DNA of 64,000 nucleotides. Origin: Streptomyces sp. ITFR-16 (GTDB lineage: Bacteria; Actinomycetota; Actinomycetes; Streptomycetales; Streptomycetaceae). Made by a program: the position numbers and the translations under genes. Under the pieces are notes generated by a model. The model ran no database searches and was not told the DNA's origin. It saw only the letters and a list, made by a program, of their open reading frames with translations. Positions 55,901-63,590 of the stretch are shown one piece after another (position 1 is the first letter of the stretch; each line of letters starts with the position of its first letter). The stretch lies in assembly GCF_031844705.1 (NCBI RefSeq), contig NZ_CP134610.1, positions 1 through 64,000 on the forward strand, written 5' to 3'.

Positions 55901-55988
55901 TCTCACCGAGGACGCGGCCCGCAACGAACGCTCTGCTGAGGAACTCTTCGACCAGATGGACGTCCCCGCCGACCGGCGACGCAGCTGA
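52941..55988 (+). CDS. AfsR-like SARP regulator (OmpR-type wHTH-BTAD-NB-ARC-TPR)
   Basis: 1015 residues. Residues 8-100 are the winged helix of SARP proteins (LRFNVLGPLEGWSGG, RVLGTLLLEPGRVLPIGRLV). The bacterial transcriptional activation domain runs over about 105-255 (LHESLRAQLMLALYRSGRQA, VEELGVDPGPRLAKVYEGIL). The NB-ARC ATPase starts near 310 with Walker A DGMGGSGKTSLAVH and LLLLDNAADADSVRPLLP. From about 690 to the end there are tetratricopeptide repeats. SARPs activate antibiotic clusters through direct repeats near -35 boxes. As the only SARP in the window, 1.5 kb from the cluster, it probably activates the hexapeptide genes. Its own promoter shares the 186-base region with the divergent HTH-NB-ARC gene. 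Confidence 0.93.
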   Translation: MTAAEIGSLRFNVLGPLEGWSGGSRLRLGGLIQERVLGTLLLEPGRVLPIGRLVESAWTEDPPATASHQVRKAVADLRRRIPAGSDVIVTDGPGYRVVLGSEQLDLTEFSALVLAARDAPAEGRAIDAVEALRRALGLWRGPILAGAGGSVIEAAATVFEERRLTAAEQFFELRLGLGESTELVVDLRDLVQAHPLHESLRAQLMLALYRSGRQAEALEEYSRVRELLVEELGVDPGPRLAKVYEGILRDSPELAVPAPATGPAPFPRPDRASPEAPCTLPYDLADFTGRVAELQELLDSASLDYARHSRIVALDGMGGSGKTSLAVHAAHTLAGDFPDGQLYIDLRGYTPGEQPVTASGALDSLLRALGVPGARIPEDAAGRTALWRSAVAGKRLLLLLDNAADADSVRPLLPTSPGCLVLVTSRARLMDLDSAQWISIDVMSPAECAALIAETLGEHRYAAEPESAAELARLCGHLPLALRIATARLRNRPRWTLRYLADRLRDETRRLDELSSGQRSVAATLRLSYQALPQDCRTAFRSVALHPGGDLDVHAAAALLDTDPMDAEGILELLLDVHLLQQPEIGLYTLHDLVRSFAQSLRTPATDSADEDATRRLLDYYLAVTESACQVMFPGRRHLPTGVAEVEDTEAWASRLPWFADSGQAGQWFAREQGALLGAVGLADRAGHDRHTVFLVRNLAFQLSARGQLEEFRSMGLVAVAAARRLGELPLVGVSLSNLGVACWKLGRFAEGIEVATEGRDVAERLGDVQTLAHSESTLGQLNSLLGRFPQALAHLEKAIGLQRELGASRAEAESLTLLSTLYEQWGRHEEAASAARRAISLCDELGRHKNKLVALTDLAFAHACLGDDEAANICLNQARELCAEDSDPGQVALTFALLAEVTHRLNRPEQAMQYADLAIETIGPNVSLLRRAKVENTVGRYLFKRKEYAAALSLHERAHKAAHSLDFRIEVAYAFSGMARSQAALGLTEDAARNERSAEELFDQMDVPADRRRS

Positions 55989-56008
55989 CCGCAGCCCCGA
56001 AGATGTGA

Positions 56009-56048
56009 GTGCCCCGCCCCCATCCCTGATGAGGGTTGGGGCGGGCAC
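56009..56048. terminator. Hairpin between convergent SARP and secreted-peptide genes
   Basis: CCCGCCCC (about 56013-56020) pairs with GGGGCGGG (about 56038-56045), with additional pairing on both sides and a small internal mismatch. It lies between two convergent stops. Confidence 0.65.
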
Positions 56049-56070
56049 CCACACGCACAGGAGAAGGCAC

Positions 56071-56301
56071 TCAGACGGCGAGGGCGGTAACGCCGCTCTT
56101 GCCGATGACGGTCGGGCCCTGGTCGTCGGTCGCGCCTGCCTGCACAGCACTGTCCTTGCCGATAACCGTCGGGCCCTGGTCGTCAGCGACCACGTGGACG
56201 CCGGCCGGCTGGGTCTGCGCGTGGCCCACCTCAGCAGCGGCTCCCAGGCCGAAAGCGAGGGCGGCGACGATCCCGACGAGTCCGGCCGACTTGCTTCCCA
56301 T
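56071..56301 (-). CDS. Small secreted peptide with DDQGPTVIGK repeats
   Basis: 76 residues from ATG at 56301 (AGGGGACAGG upstream). Residues 1-28 are a signal peptide (SAGLVGIVAALAFGLGAAAE, then HAQ). The exported part, about 48 residues, contains the decapeptide DDQGPTVIGK twice, 20 residues apart, each followed by Asp/Ser, and no Cys. It resembles in design (signal plus short acidic Gly/Pro repeats), but not in sequence, the peptide at 11269-11499. It stands convergent to the SARP gene, with an unknown gene upstream on the same strand. Whether it has a role in the cluster, such as a signal or a surface coat, is unknown. Confidence 0.75.
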   Translation of the reverse strand: MGSKSAGLVGIVAALAFGLGAAAEVGHAQTQPAGVHVVADDQGPTVIGKDSAVQAGATDDQGPTVIGKSGVTALAV

Positions 56302-56471
56302 AACCTGTCCCCTTTGCACGGTTTCCGCAGTTTCTGTTTCCCGACACCACGTACTTTCCGGGGACCCGTTCCCGGACCGTTCCCGACGCGATACCGCCCT
56401 TCGGGACGGCACCGGAACGCTCCAGGAAATGCCTGCTCAGTCTGGGTGAAGGCACCTCTCCATAACCGCTG

Positions 56472-56903
56472 TCAGCCCGATGCGGGCCTCCTCTCACGGG
56501 CGAACACTGTCGCGCCGCCGTCGAGACAGCAGCTGACCACGCGCGGACCCCGCTCGGTGAGGACCACGGTGGTGCTGACACGCCCGGACCCGACGTCCGC
56601 GAGGTCCAGGAAGGCGCGGACTGTGGCGCGCAAGGTTGCGACCTCATCCTCGTCGGGCGCACCGGAACCGGATGGGACCGCGCCGATGTCTCTCCGAACG
56701 CTGATGCCCACCACTGTGTGCATGCTGTTGTCACTCACGGTATCGACACGGTACTCAGGCCCGTCCCAGGGCTCGTCCACGTCCATGCAAGGCGCGGGCC
56801 GCACCGGCGGGTCATGCTCGACCGACCGTTCGATGGCGGACAGCTCCTGAAGGATGTGGCGCAGCCCCTCAGCCACATCGAGGCGGTCCGGGGGTTCCCT
56901 CAT
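56472..56903 (-). CDS. Hypothetical protein
   Basis: 143 residues starting MREPPDRLDVAEGLRHILQE. An N-terminal helix is followed by an acidic beta-rich part (EYRVDTVSDNSMHTVVGISV) and a helical segment (EDEVATLRATVRAFLDLADVG) ending in a beta pair. No signal, membrane segment or known motif. It is located 170 bases upstream of the secreted repeat peptide on the same strand, so they may belong together. The codon bias is typical of genes in this genome, which is the main argument that it is real. Confidence 0.5.
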   Translation of the reverse strand: MREPPDRLDVAEGLRHILQELSAIERSVEHDPPVRPAPCMDVDEPWDGPEYRVDTVSDNSMHTVVGISVRRDIGAVPSGSGAPDEDEVATLRATVRAFLDLADVGSGRVSTTVVLTERGPRVVSCCLDGGATVFARERRPASG

Positions 56904-57123
56904 TGAAAGACTCCTCTTGCAGAGAACTACTCCCGCAGAGTCGGCCTCCCCGGTCCCGTTTCCCTCCCGCTCCGATCCCTACCAGCACAGCACGGAGCAC
57001 CTCTTCGGGTGACTGCGGCGATTTCGCGGAAGGCAGTCCCGGACTCGCCGAGGCTCGCCGGGGTGGTGCGGCCGATACGGGGAGGCCAAAGCCTCTGTCT
57101 GCCGGCGCCGAGACCAAGGGCCT

Positions 57124-57390
57124 TGACCCTGGATCTTGGACACACGAGACACTGCATCCTGAGAATCTGAGGACGGGCATTTCGTGGTCATGAAGAACTA
57201 TCCGCCGCGGTTCGAGGCGGACGCGGTCGCGCTGTACCAGTCGCGGCCCGAGACGACGATCCGGCGGATCGCTGCCGATTTGGGGATCGACCCCGAGACC
57301 TTGCGGAACTGGGTCAGGGCGGCTGGTGCGAGCCGGCCGCGGGGCCGCCGGGCAGAGGTGTCCACCGAGCTGCCCACGCCGTTGGAACCG
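57124..57390 (+). pseudogene. IS3-family remnant: end repeat and OrfA fragment
   Basis: TGACCC at 57124 with the following GGACACACGAGACAC is the terminal region of the IS3 type found at 4078-5365, preceded by the same GGGCCT. OrfA begins at 57190 (MKNYPPRFEADAVALYQ) and keeps the HTH (IRRIAADLGIDPETLRNWVR). It breaks at about 57390 just before the zipper. OrfB is absent. Confidence 0.8.
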
Positions 57391-57394
57391 GCCG

Positions 57395-57830
57395 CCGGCC
57401 CCTGCCGGAGCAGGCCGGGGTGCAAGGCTGTGCGCCCTCGGGCTGCGCGGTGGCTGTGGTCGAGATGCCCACCGCGCAGTCGAGTCCGCGTTCCTCCAGG
57501 CCGAGCCGGAAGGCGACGGTATCCCCGTAGCCGCCGTCGGTGACGGCTGCATATATGCCAGGCCAGCCGGGCCCGCGCATGCGCCGCATCCCACGGGCTG
57601 GAGGTGACGAAGTGTGCCGGCGCCTGCCGGTTCCCGTCCTCGCCAAGGCGGGCAGCCACCGGCTCCACCGACTTCCGCCCGCCATCCAGCAGCAGTCCCC
57701 GCCCCACCGGCGCTGATCCACCCGCGCGAACGGCTCGAACATCTCCGCCGCGAAGTCCTCCAGATCACACCGGGCCGCAGCCGACTCCTCACTCAGCACA
57801 CTCAGCCAACGACACGACCGATCAAGAAGA
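57395..57830 (-). pseudogene. IS701-like transposase remnant
   Basis: On the minus strand pieces in different frames resemble the DDE_5 transposase group: DLEDFAAEMFEPFARVDQRRW, RKSVEPVAARLGEDGNRQAP, FVTSSPWDAAHARARLAW and VTDGGYGDTVAFRLGLEERG. The order is correct, but the central catalytic part is deleted and frames change. It meets the IS3 fragment head to head at about 57390. Confidence 0.7.
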
Positions 57831-57864
57831 CACACCATCACAGAGCGCACATGGCCGAGCTCTA

Positions 57865-58875
57865 CTAGTGTCCTACCCCCACCAGGACTGCGAACGCGAC
57901 AAGCAGTACGCACATCACAGCGTTGACGATCCGGTGCTCCCAGAAGACCGCGACGAACTCTCTCAGTGTCGCGCTCGGCCAGAAGTACGCGGCGGTCGGC
58001 GAGCCGATGACCTGGCCGCGCACCTGTTCATGCCTGGCCGTCATGGCCGCGCGGAACGCGTGAAAGTTGTTGGTGACCAGGACACATACATAGTCTTCAT
58101 CCGCCGCCCGCATCAGACGACGGCTGAACCGCAGGTTCTCGGATGTCGTACGCGAATCGGCCTCTCGGAGGATGAGGTCCGGATCGACTCCCTCATCCAC
58201 CAGCCACTGACCCATCGCCTCGGCCTCCGGAAGATCCTCGTCCGGGCCCTGCCCCCCGGAAACCAGGAGTACAGGAGACCTGGCGCCACGTGACACCTGC
58301 TCCCGCCGCACCCGCATACCGGCTCGCAGGCGCGAAGCGAGCAGCGGAGGGACACGGTTGCCGCCAACCAGCCCCGACCCCAGCACGACCACGAAGTCCA
58401 CGTCGCCATGGACCTTGATCCGCCCGTAAAGAAAGGCATAGCCGAGAAAGCACAGGAAGAGAAAGGCAACGTAGCCGGTGATCAGGACGACGGCCAGAAT
58501 GAAGGACTGGTAGGCATCTGATCCGGAGACGTAGTCGGCGGTGGTCACCAGTACGAGGACGGCCAGGATCCCGACTCCGGCGAGACCCGAGAGCAGATTC
58601 GCCGGCCTGCGCCCTTCTTTGCGGATCATGGTGAGTCCGTTGACAACAAGAAAGCCCCCGAGCACCACGATCGCCAGCGCCGGAACAAAGAAGACCAGGG
58701 AGTACACCAGGACCGCCTGACTGCTCGGCAGCCGGTCAACCTGGGTCAGCAAGGCGAACGAAAGACTCAGCAGCGTCAGGCCGAGCAGGACCGCGTTGCG
58801 GAACTGTCTCCGGTCCTGCCGCACACCCCAGCAGAACCAAAGAAGAAAGCCTGCTGACGGCATGAATGCGAGCAT
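57865..58875 (-). CDS. YdcF-family (DUF218) membrane protein
   Basis: 336 residues from ATG at 58875, seven bases after AGAGGA; an upstream ATG at 58959 is less likely. The N-terminal half has about five membrane helices (AFMPSAGFLLWFCWG, AVLLGLTLLSLSFALL, AVLVYSLVFFVPALAIVVLG, GLAGVGILAVLVLVTTA, FILAVVLITGYVAFLFLCFLGYA). The DUF218 domain follows: DFVVVLGSGLVGGNRVPPLLASRL, LLVSGGQGPDEDLPEAEAMGQWL, SRTTSENLRFSRRLM and VCVLVTNNFHAFRAAM. One last helix ends the chain. Relatives (SanA, ElyC, YdcF) act in envelope metabolism, and the activity is not well known. It is independent of the NRPS cluster. Confidence 0.88.
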   Translation of the reverse strand: MLAFMPSAGFLLWFCWGVRQDRRQFRNAVLLGLTLLSLSFALLTQVDRLPSSQAVLVYSLVFFVPALAIVVLGGFLVVNGLTMIRKEGRRPANLLSGLAGVGILAVLVLVTTADYVSGSDAYQSFILAVVLITGYVAFLFLCFLGYAFLYGRIKVHGDVDFVVVLGSGLVGGNRVPPLLASRLRAGMRVRREQVSRGARSPVLLVSGGQGPDEDLPEAEAMGQWLVDEGVDPDLILREADSRTTSENLRFSRRLMRAADEDYVCVLVTNNFHAFRAAMTARHEQVRGQVIGSPTAAYFWPSATLREFVAVFWEHRIVNAVMCVLLVAFAVLVGVGH

Positions 58876-58961
58876 GGAGATCCTCTGGTCACGAGTCGCC
58901 CGCGGAGCACACGGCACGAAAGGAATTGGATACCGCACAAACTGCAGTTGACGCGTCACGA

Positions 58962-59414
58962 CTAGGAGCTACGGTTACCCTCGACCCAGTCAGCGTTCGT
59001 CTGCCAGGCATACAGGGTGCGATGGTCCAGTACCGCGTAATACGAACCACAACGCACCTGGGCACGGGTGGCCAAGTCCGAAGGAAACCAGGAGGCATTG
59101 ATCTCCGGGGCCGGCGCGTCCCTCCCGCCGAGAGGCTTGCACGATGTCGGCAATCGGCTTTCAGCGAGACTTGCTTTAAGAATGCGCTGGCCACCGGTGG
59201 TGCGCATGGCGTACTCGACCGAAGAGGCGTCATCCGGAAGCCAGCGTGGCACGGAATCTCGTGCGGCCTTCGCCTCCGCGCCGGTGGCATAGGACGACAT
59301 CTCCTCGTGGCGCCCCTCGTACCACTGCCGGGCCTCGGGCACGGCGACCGCCCCCGCAACCCCGAACACCACTACGGCAGCCATCACGCCCATCACAACG
59401 CCACGCATCATCAT
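58962..59414 (-). CDS. Exported or membrane-anchored hypothetical protein
   Basis: 150 residues. The N-terminus MMMRGVVMGVMAAVVVFGVAGAV is one hydrophobic segment, either a signal peptide or an anchor. The remainder is soluble with two Cys (PTSCKPLG and QVRCGSYYAVLD) that could form a disulfide outside the cell. The C-terminal part YAVLDHRTLYAWQTNADWVEG is Trp/Tyr rich. It is followed after 86 bases by the YdcF-type gene on the same strand. No family is recognised. Confidence 0.6.
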   Translation of the reverse strand: MMMRGVVMGVMAAVVVFGVAGAVAVPEARQWYEGRHEEMSSYATGAEAKAARDSVPRWLPDDASSVEYAMRTTGGQRILKASLAESRLPTSCKPLGGRDAPAPEINASWFPSDLATRAQVRCGSYYAVLDHRTLYAWQTNADWVEGNRSS

Positions 59415-59483
59415 CTCCGTTCAAACATAACCACTCAGGAACCCATCACTTTCATTCTTACTCACACAAACACCATAAACGTC

Positions 59484-59998
59484 ATATGCTGCTCTCGGCT
59501 GCCGGCAGCGCTGTACAGGCGGGTACCGATGCCAGTGGCGACAGCAGTGGACCGGCCACGCTGGGCAGCGGGTTCCTACTCCCGACCGCCTACCTGGTGC
59601 AGGCATCCACCGAGGAGATCGTCTGTCGCGGGTATCTGCTGCCCAGATTCACAGCACGCTGGGTATGGCCGTCGGGGATACCGTAAGTTCCGCAGCATTC
59701 GCCTGCGCGCACATGATCAATTCCAGTGCCCCGATGGCGTACACGGCGATGGCCTTCCTGCTCGGCCTTGCACTTTCGTTGTGGGCGACGGCAGACGCGA
59801 CCCTGTCGCGGACCTGCGCGTTTCACACCATCTCGAACTGGCCGGCTTCCCAACCTGCTGGACAGCGGTTCCGGAGACATGTCGGCCACCTCCACGATTC
59901 AGACCGCCACGGTTCCTCTGGTCGTCATGGCATCAGTTGCGCTCGCCGCGCTCTGGAGCATCCGTCGCAGCTCTCACGAGAGAAATAGATACGGCCTT
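59484..59998 (+). pseudogene. CPBP-family intramembrane protease, frameshifted
   Basis: The conserved motifs are all present but in three frames. Frame 1 has ASTEEIVCRGYLLPRF (EExxxR glutamates) and then a stop at about 59686. A second frame continues with VSSAAFACAHMINSSAP (FxxxH) and LLGLALSLWATADATLSRTCAFHTISNW. A third carries the end (LLDSGSGDMSATSTIQTATV). Two frameshifts, at about 59655 and 59840, inactivate it. CPBP/CAAX-type proteases act in prenyl-protein processing or bacteriocin-type immunity. Confidence 0.75.
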
Positions 59999-60270
59999 TA
60001 AAGCGAGAGAATCAAGGAAGAAACTACCTGGAAGAATCCTGACGCCCTGCCCTGATTTCCCTCCGCCGCACAATCCCCATAGCGACACCCATGCACCCAT
60101 CCATGGCCTTGATCGCACATCAAGTCGGGATTCTTTCGGACCGGGTCCCGGCAATAGCCGAACAGCTCAGTCGATCAGCGTGGCGCCCATCCCATCGCTC
60201 TCTTCATTCCTCTGCCACTTCCCCCTGGGCCGGCGGCGAATGCGCTTCCAGCCGGTGGTCGCGCCGAGCG

Positions 60271-61536
60271 CTACCGCAGGCCGGCTTCGGTGGCCACAGT
60301 TGCCGCGGCGGCCCGGGAAGTGACGCCGAGCTTGCGATAGATCCTGCTGGTGTGGAACTTGACAGTGTTCTCACTGATGCTCAGCTGTGCCGCGATCTGG
60401 CGGTTGCGGCGACCGGTCGCGAGCAGCCGCAGCACCTCCGCCTCCCTGGGCCCCAGACCCCAGGAACTTGGCAATTGTTCAAGTGACCGCGCGGCATCGA
60501 GCGGAAGTCGCACCTCTATCCGGGACCCCCAGTTGTCGATTGCTTCCAGGTCGAGCAGGCCGCCGAGCGAGGCGGCACGGGCGGTGAGCTGTCGCACGGC
60601 TGGAAGCTCGCGGTTCAGGCGGCCAGGGCCGTCGTCGCGCACAGACACGAGGAGATTCGTTCCGTCGCAGTTCCAGTGGACCCTTACCTTCGTCACCTCC
60701 TTCTGCTCCTTCATGAGCAGGACGGCACTACGCACGATGGCTCGCGCCGCATGCGCCACTTCTCCGGGAAGTGCACGGCCGTCGGAAGGGGGTTCAACGA
60801 ACTGGATCTGCAGTTCCTGGTAGCGGCTCAGCGGAAGCAGATCACTCTTGAGTCTCTCAAAGGCGGTGACGACCGGCTCCTCGGCAATGGAGAGCACGAG
60901 ATCACCACCGGTACGCGCACGGATGAGCGCTTCTGCGGCAAGTTCAGTGGCCCTCGCCCGCGCGGTCCTGTCGTCGAGGTTCCTGCTGCGCAGCGTGGCG
61001 AGCAGTGATTCGAGGTCGGTACTGTGTTGGTCAGTCAGTTCCGCGGTGACCTCCAACCGCTCATTGGTCACGGCTCGGGACTCGCGCAGGTAGTCCGGGC
61101 TCGCCTCGGCTACGAGGTGGGCGATGCAGCCGGCCGCCACATTCCACAGGGCTCGTGAGTGTGTCAGGCTGTCGACGACTGTCGGGGACCCGGGTGCGCA
61201 GAGGACGAGGATCGCTCCGGTGTCGGCTCCGAGCACGGCAATCGGCTGTGTCCGGCCGCCGATCTCCGCACGCCCCGTCCACAAGCCGTGAGACGCCCTC
61301 TCGCGCAGTGCGTCCAGTTCCGAGATCGTCACGCCTTCGATGATCGCCAGGTTGCCCGCCTTCTTGCGAGGTCTGCCAGTGCATTCATCCGTGAAGATCA
61401 CCAATGCGTCGTGCGGCCATATGGGCAGCAACGCCATGTGCAGGCGATCGGCCACGTCCCGGAGCCCCGCTGTCGCCACGGAGGTCATACAGGAGGCCAG
61501 ACTGGCGCTGGAGAGAGGAGAAAGCGATTTGGGCAT
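60271..61536 (-). CDS. LuxR-type regulator with histidine-kinase-like ATPase domain
   Basis: 421 residues. The N-terminal 150 residues resemble a GAF-like sensor (LLPIWPHDALVIFTDECTG). A helical linker follows, then an HATPase_c-like segment (VSVRDDGPGRLNRELPAVRQ and ASLGGLLDLEAIDNWGSRIEVRLPL, about 280-350). The C-terminus is a GerE helix-turn-helix (GLGPREAEVLRLLATGRRNR and ISENTVKFHTSRIYRKLGV). So sensor, ATP-binding module and DNA-binding domain are in one chain. It is divergent to the mycothiol-dependent dehydrogenase, 170 bases apart, and probably controls it. No phosphorylatable His box is obvious, so a one-component action is more likely than a kinase. Confidence 0.85.
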   Translation of the reverse strand: MPKSLSPLSSASLASCMTSVATAGLRDVADRLHMALLPIWPHDALVIFTDECTGRPRKKAGNLAIIEGVTISELDALRERASHGLWTGRAEIGGRTQPIAVLGADTGAILVLCAPGSPTVVDSLTHSRALWNVAAGCIAHLVAEASPDYLRESRAVTNERLEVTAELTDQHSTDLESLLATLRSRNLDDRTARARATELAAEALIRARTGGDLVLSIAEEPVVTAFERLKSDLLPLSRYQELQIQFVEPPSDGRALPGEVAHAARAIVRSAVLLMKEQKEVTKVRVHWNCDGTNLLVSVRDDGPGRLNRELPAVRQLTARAASLGGLLDLEAIDNWGSRIEVRLPLDAARSLEQLPSSWGLGPREAEVLRLLATGRRNRQIAAQLSISENTVKFHTSRIYRKLGVTSRAAAATVATEAGLR

Positions 61537-61706
61537 AACTCGACATTAGCCCTCCGAGACACCCATGTGCCTGCCTGAACGGGTAGGCAAAATGCCACAT
61601 TGGTTGGCTGCGGGTCATCAATCCGGTGGGCAAGGTGGAGGCGAAAGCGTCGCCGGCCACTTCACCGACGCCGGCAGCTACCCACCATCGAGAGCGAGAA
61701 TGCGGA

Positions 61707-62792
61707 ATGGCGCAGCACGTGCAAGGGGTCATCGCACCGGGCAAGAACGAGCCGGTACGCGTCGAGACCATCGTGATTCCGGACCCCGGCCCCGGTGAGG
61801 CCGTGGTCAGGATCCAGGCCTGCGGCGTCTGCCACACCGACCTGCACTACAAGCAGGGCGGAATCAACGACGACTTCCCCTTCCTCCTCGGCCACGAGGC
61901 CGCGGGCGTCGTGGAGTCCGTCGGCGACGGCGTCACCGACGTGGCGCCGGGCGACTTCGTCGTCCTCAACTGGCGTGCGGTGTGCGGCCAGTGCCGCGCC
62001 TGTCTGCGCGGCCGCCCCTGGTACTGCTTCGACACCCACAACGCGAAGCAGAAGATGACCCTGCTGGACGGCACCGAGCTCTCCCCGGCCCTCGGCATCG
62101 GCGCCTTCGCCGAGAAGACCCTCGTCGCCGCCGGACAGTGCACCAAGGTCGACCCCGAGGTCTCCCCGGCCGTCGCCGGACTCCTCGGCTGCGGCGTCAT
62201 GGCGGGCATCGGCGCCGCCATCAACACCGGCCAGGTCGGCCGCGGTGACTGTGTCGCGGTCATCGGCTGCGGCGGCGTCGGCGACGCCGCGATCGCCGGC
62301 GCCCGGCTGGCCGGCGCGGCGAAGATCATCGCCGTCGACATCGACGACCGAAAGCTTCAGACGGCGAAGACGATGGGCGCCACCCACACCGTCAACTCCC
62401 GCTCCACCGACCCCGTCGAGGCCATCCGCTCGCTCACCGGCGGCAACGGCGCCGACGTCGTCATCGAGGCGGTCGGCCACCCGGAGACGTACAAGCAGGC
62501 CTTCTACGCCCGCGACCTCGCCGGCACCGTCGTCCTCGTCGGCGTCCCCACCCCCGAGATGCAGCTCGAACTCCCGCTGCTGGACGTCTTCGGCCGCGGC
62601 GGCTCGCTCAAGTCGTCCTGGTACGGCGACTGTCTGCCCTCGCGCGACTTCCCGATGCTGATCGACCTGCACCAGCAGGGCCGCATCGACCTCGGCGCTT
62701 TCGTCACCGAGACCATCGGACTCGGCGACGTCGAGCAGGCCTTCGCCCGGATGCACGACGGCGACGTCCTGCGCTCGGTGGTGGTCCTGTGA
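61707..62792 (+). CDS. S-(hydroxymethyl)mycothiol dehydrogenase (zinc alcohol dehydrogenase family)
   Basis: 361 residues from ATG at 61707. The enzyme oxidises the formaldehyde-mycothiol adduct with NAD. Class III zinc ADH features: catalytic zinc ligands in QACGVCHTDLHYKQGG and GHEAAGVVESVGDGV, structural zinc Cys in WRAVCGQCRACLRGRPWYCF, and the NAD fold GCGGVGDAAIAGARLAGA. TLLDGTELSPALGIGAFAEKT is typical of the MSH-dependent type. It is coupled to the hydrolase behind it by a TGATG overlap. The function is formaldehyde detoxification in the cytoplasm of actinobacteria. Confidence 0.93.
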   Translation: MAQHVQGVIAPGKNEPVRVETIVIPDPGPGEAVVRIQACGVCHTDLHYKQGGINDDFPFLLGHEAAGVVESVGDGVTDVAPGDFVVLNWRAVCGQCRACLRGRPWYCFDTHNAKQKMTLLDGTELSPALGIGAFAEKTLVAAGQCTKVDPEVSPAVAGLLGCGVMAGIGAAINTGQVGRGDCVAVIGCGGVGDAAIAGARLAGAAKIIAVDIDDRKLQTAKTMGATHTVNSRSTDPVEAIRSLTGGNGADVVIEAVGHPETYKQAFYARDLAGTVVLVGVPTPEMQLELPLLDVFGRGGSLKSSWYGDCLPSRDFPMLIDLHQQGRIDLGAFVTETIGLGDVEQAFARMHDGDVLRSVVVL

Positions 62793-63421
62793 TGGCCGCC
62801 CGCATCGACCACCTCGTCACCTCCGGCACCTTCGCCCTCGACGGCGGCGAGTGGGACGTCGACAACAACGTCTGGATCGTCGGCGACGACACCGAGGCGG
62901 TCGTCATCGACGCCGCCCACGACGCCGCCGCCATCGAGACCGCGCTCGGCGGCCGCACGCTCCGCGCCATCATCTGCACCCACGCCCACAACGACCACAT
63001 CGACGCCGCTCCGGCGCTCGCCGCCGCGACCGGCGCACCGGTCCTGCTCCACCCCGACGACCTGCCGCTGTGGAAGCAGACCCACCCCGACCGCGCCCCC
63101 GACGGCGAACTGGCCGACGGCCAGGAGATCCAGGTCGCGGGCGTGACGCTCACCGTCCTGCACACCCCAGGCCACGCCCCGGGAGCCGTCTGCCTGTACG
63201 CCCCCGAGCTGTCGACCGTCTTCACCGGTGACACGCTCTTCCAGGGCGGCCCCGGCGCCACCGGACGTTCCTTCTCGCACTTCCCGACGATCGTCGGCTC
63301 GATCAGGGACCGGCTGCTCACCCTGGACCCCGCCACCACCGTCCGCACCGGTCACGGCGACTCGACGACCATCGGCGCGGAGGCCCCGCACCTGGACGAG
63401 TGGATCAGCCGCGGCCACTGA
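62792..63421 (+). CDS. MBL-fold metallo-hydrolase, mycothiol-associated
   Basis: About 209 residues; ATG at 62792 shares bases with the stop of the dehydrogenase gene (GTG at 62789 also possible). The metal site is THAHNDHIDAAPALA near residue 68, with further ligands in LHTPGHAPGAVCLY, FTGDTLFQGGPG and RTGHGDSTTIGAE. The family is the glyoxalase II-like group. In this gene pair it is usually taken to hydrolyse an S-formyl- or S-acyl-mycothiol. The context (coupled translation, formaldehyde oxidation) supports the formyl thioester, which is inference. Confidence 0.9.
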   Translation: MAARIDHLVTSGTFALDGGEWDVDNNVWIVGDDTEAVVIDAAHDAAAIETALGGRTLRAIICTHAHNDHIDAAPALAAATGAPVLLHPDDLPLWKQTHPDRAPDGELADGQEIQVAGVTLTVLHTPGHAPGAVCLYAPELSTVFTGDTLFQGGPGATGRSFSHFPTIVGSIRDRLLTLDPATTVRTGHGDSTTIGAEAPHLDEWISRGH

Positions 63422-63430
63422 CGGCCGTGC

Positions 63431-63590
63431 TCACCCCCGCGGCCACGCGGAGAGCCGCAGCCCGCTCTCGAAGCGGTGCGGCTCTCCCGTGACCGGATCG
63501 GTGAACTCCAGCACCCGGGCCAGGAGCTGCAGCGGACGGGAGAAGTCGTCGGGCGCGGCGTCCGGCGCCACCACCTGCGTGGCCCCTCGC
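63431..63590 (-). pseudogene. C-terminal gene fragment
   Basis: On the minus strand the sequence ATQVVAPDAAPDDFSRPLQL and then LARVLEFTDPVTGEPHRFES ends with a stop at about 63431. The ending, with TDPVTGEP-R/H-F, resembles tails of RNA pseudouridine synthases, but the evidence is weak. Upstream (to the right) the frame loses coding character at about 63590, so the gene is broken. Confidence 0.4.
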
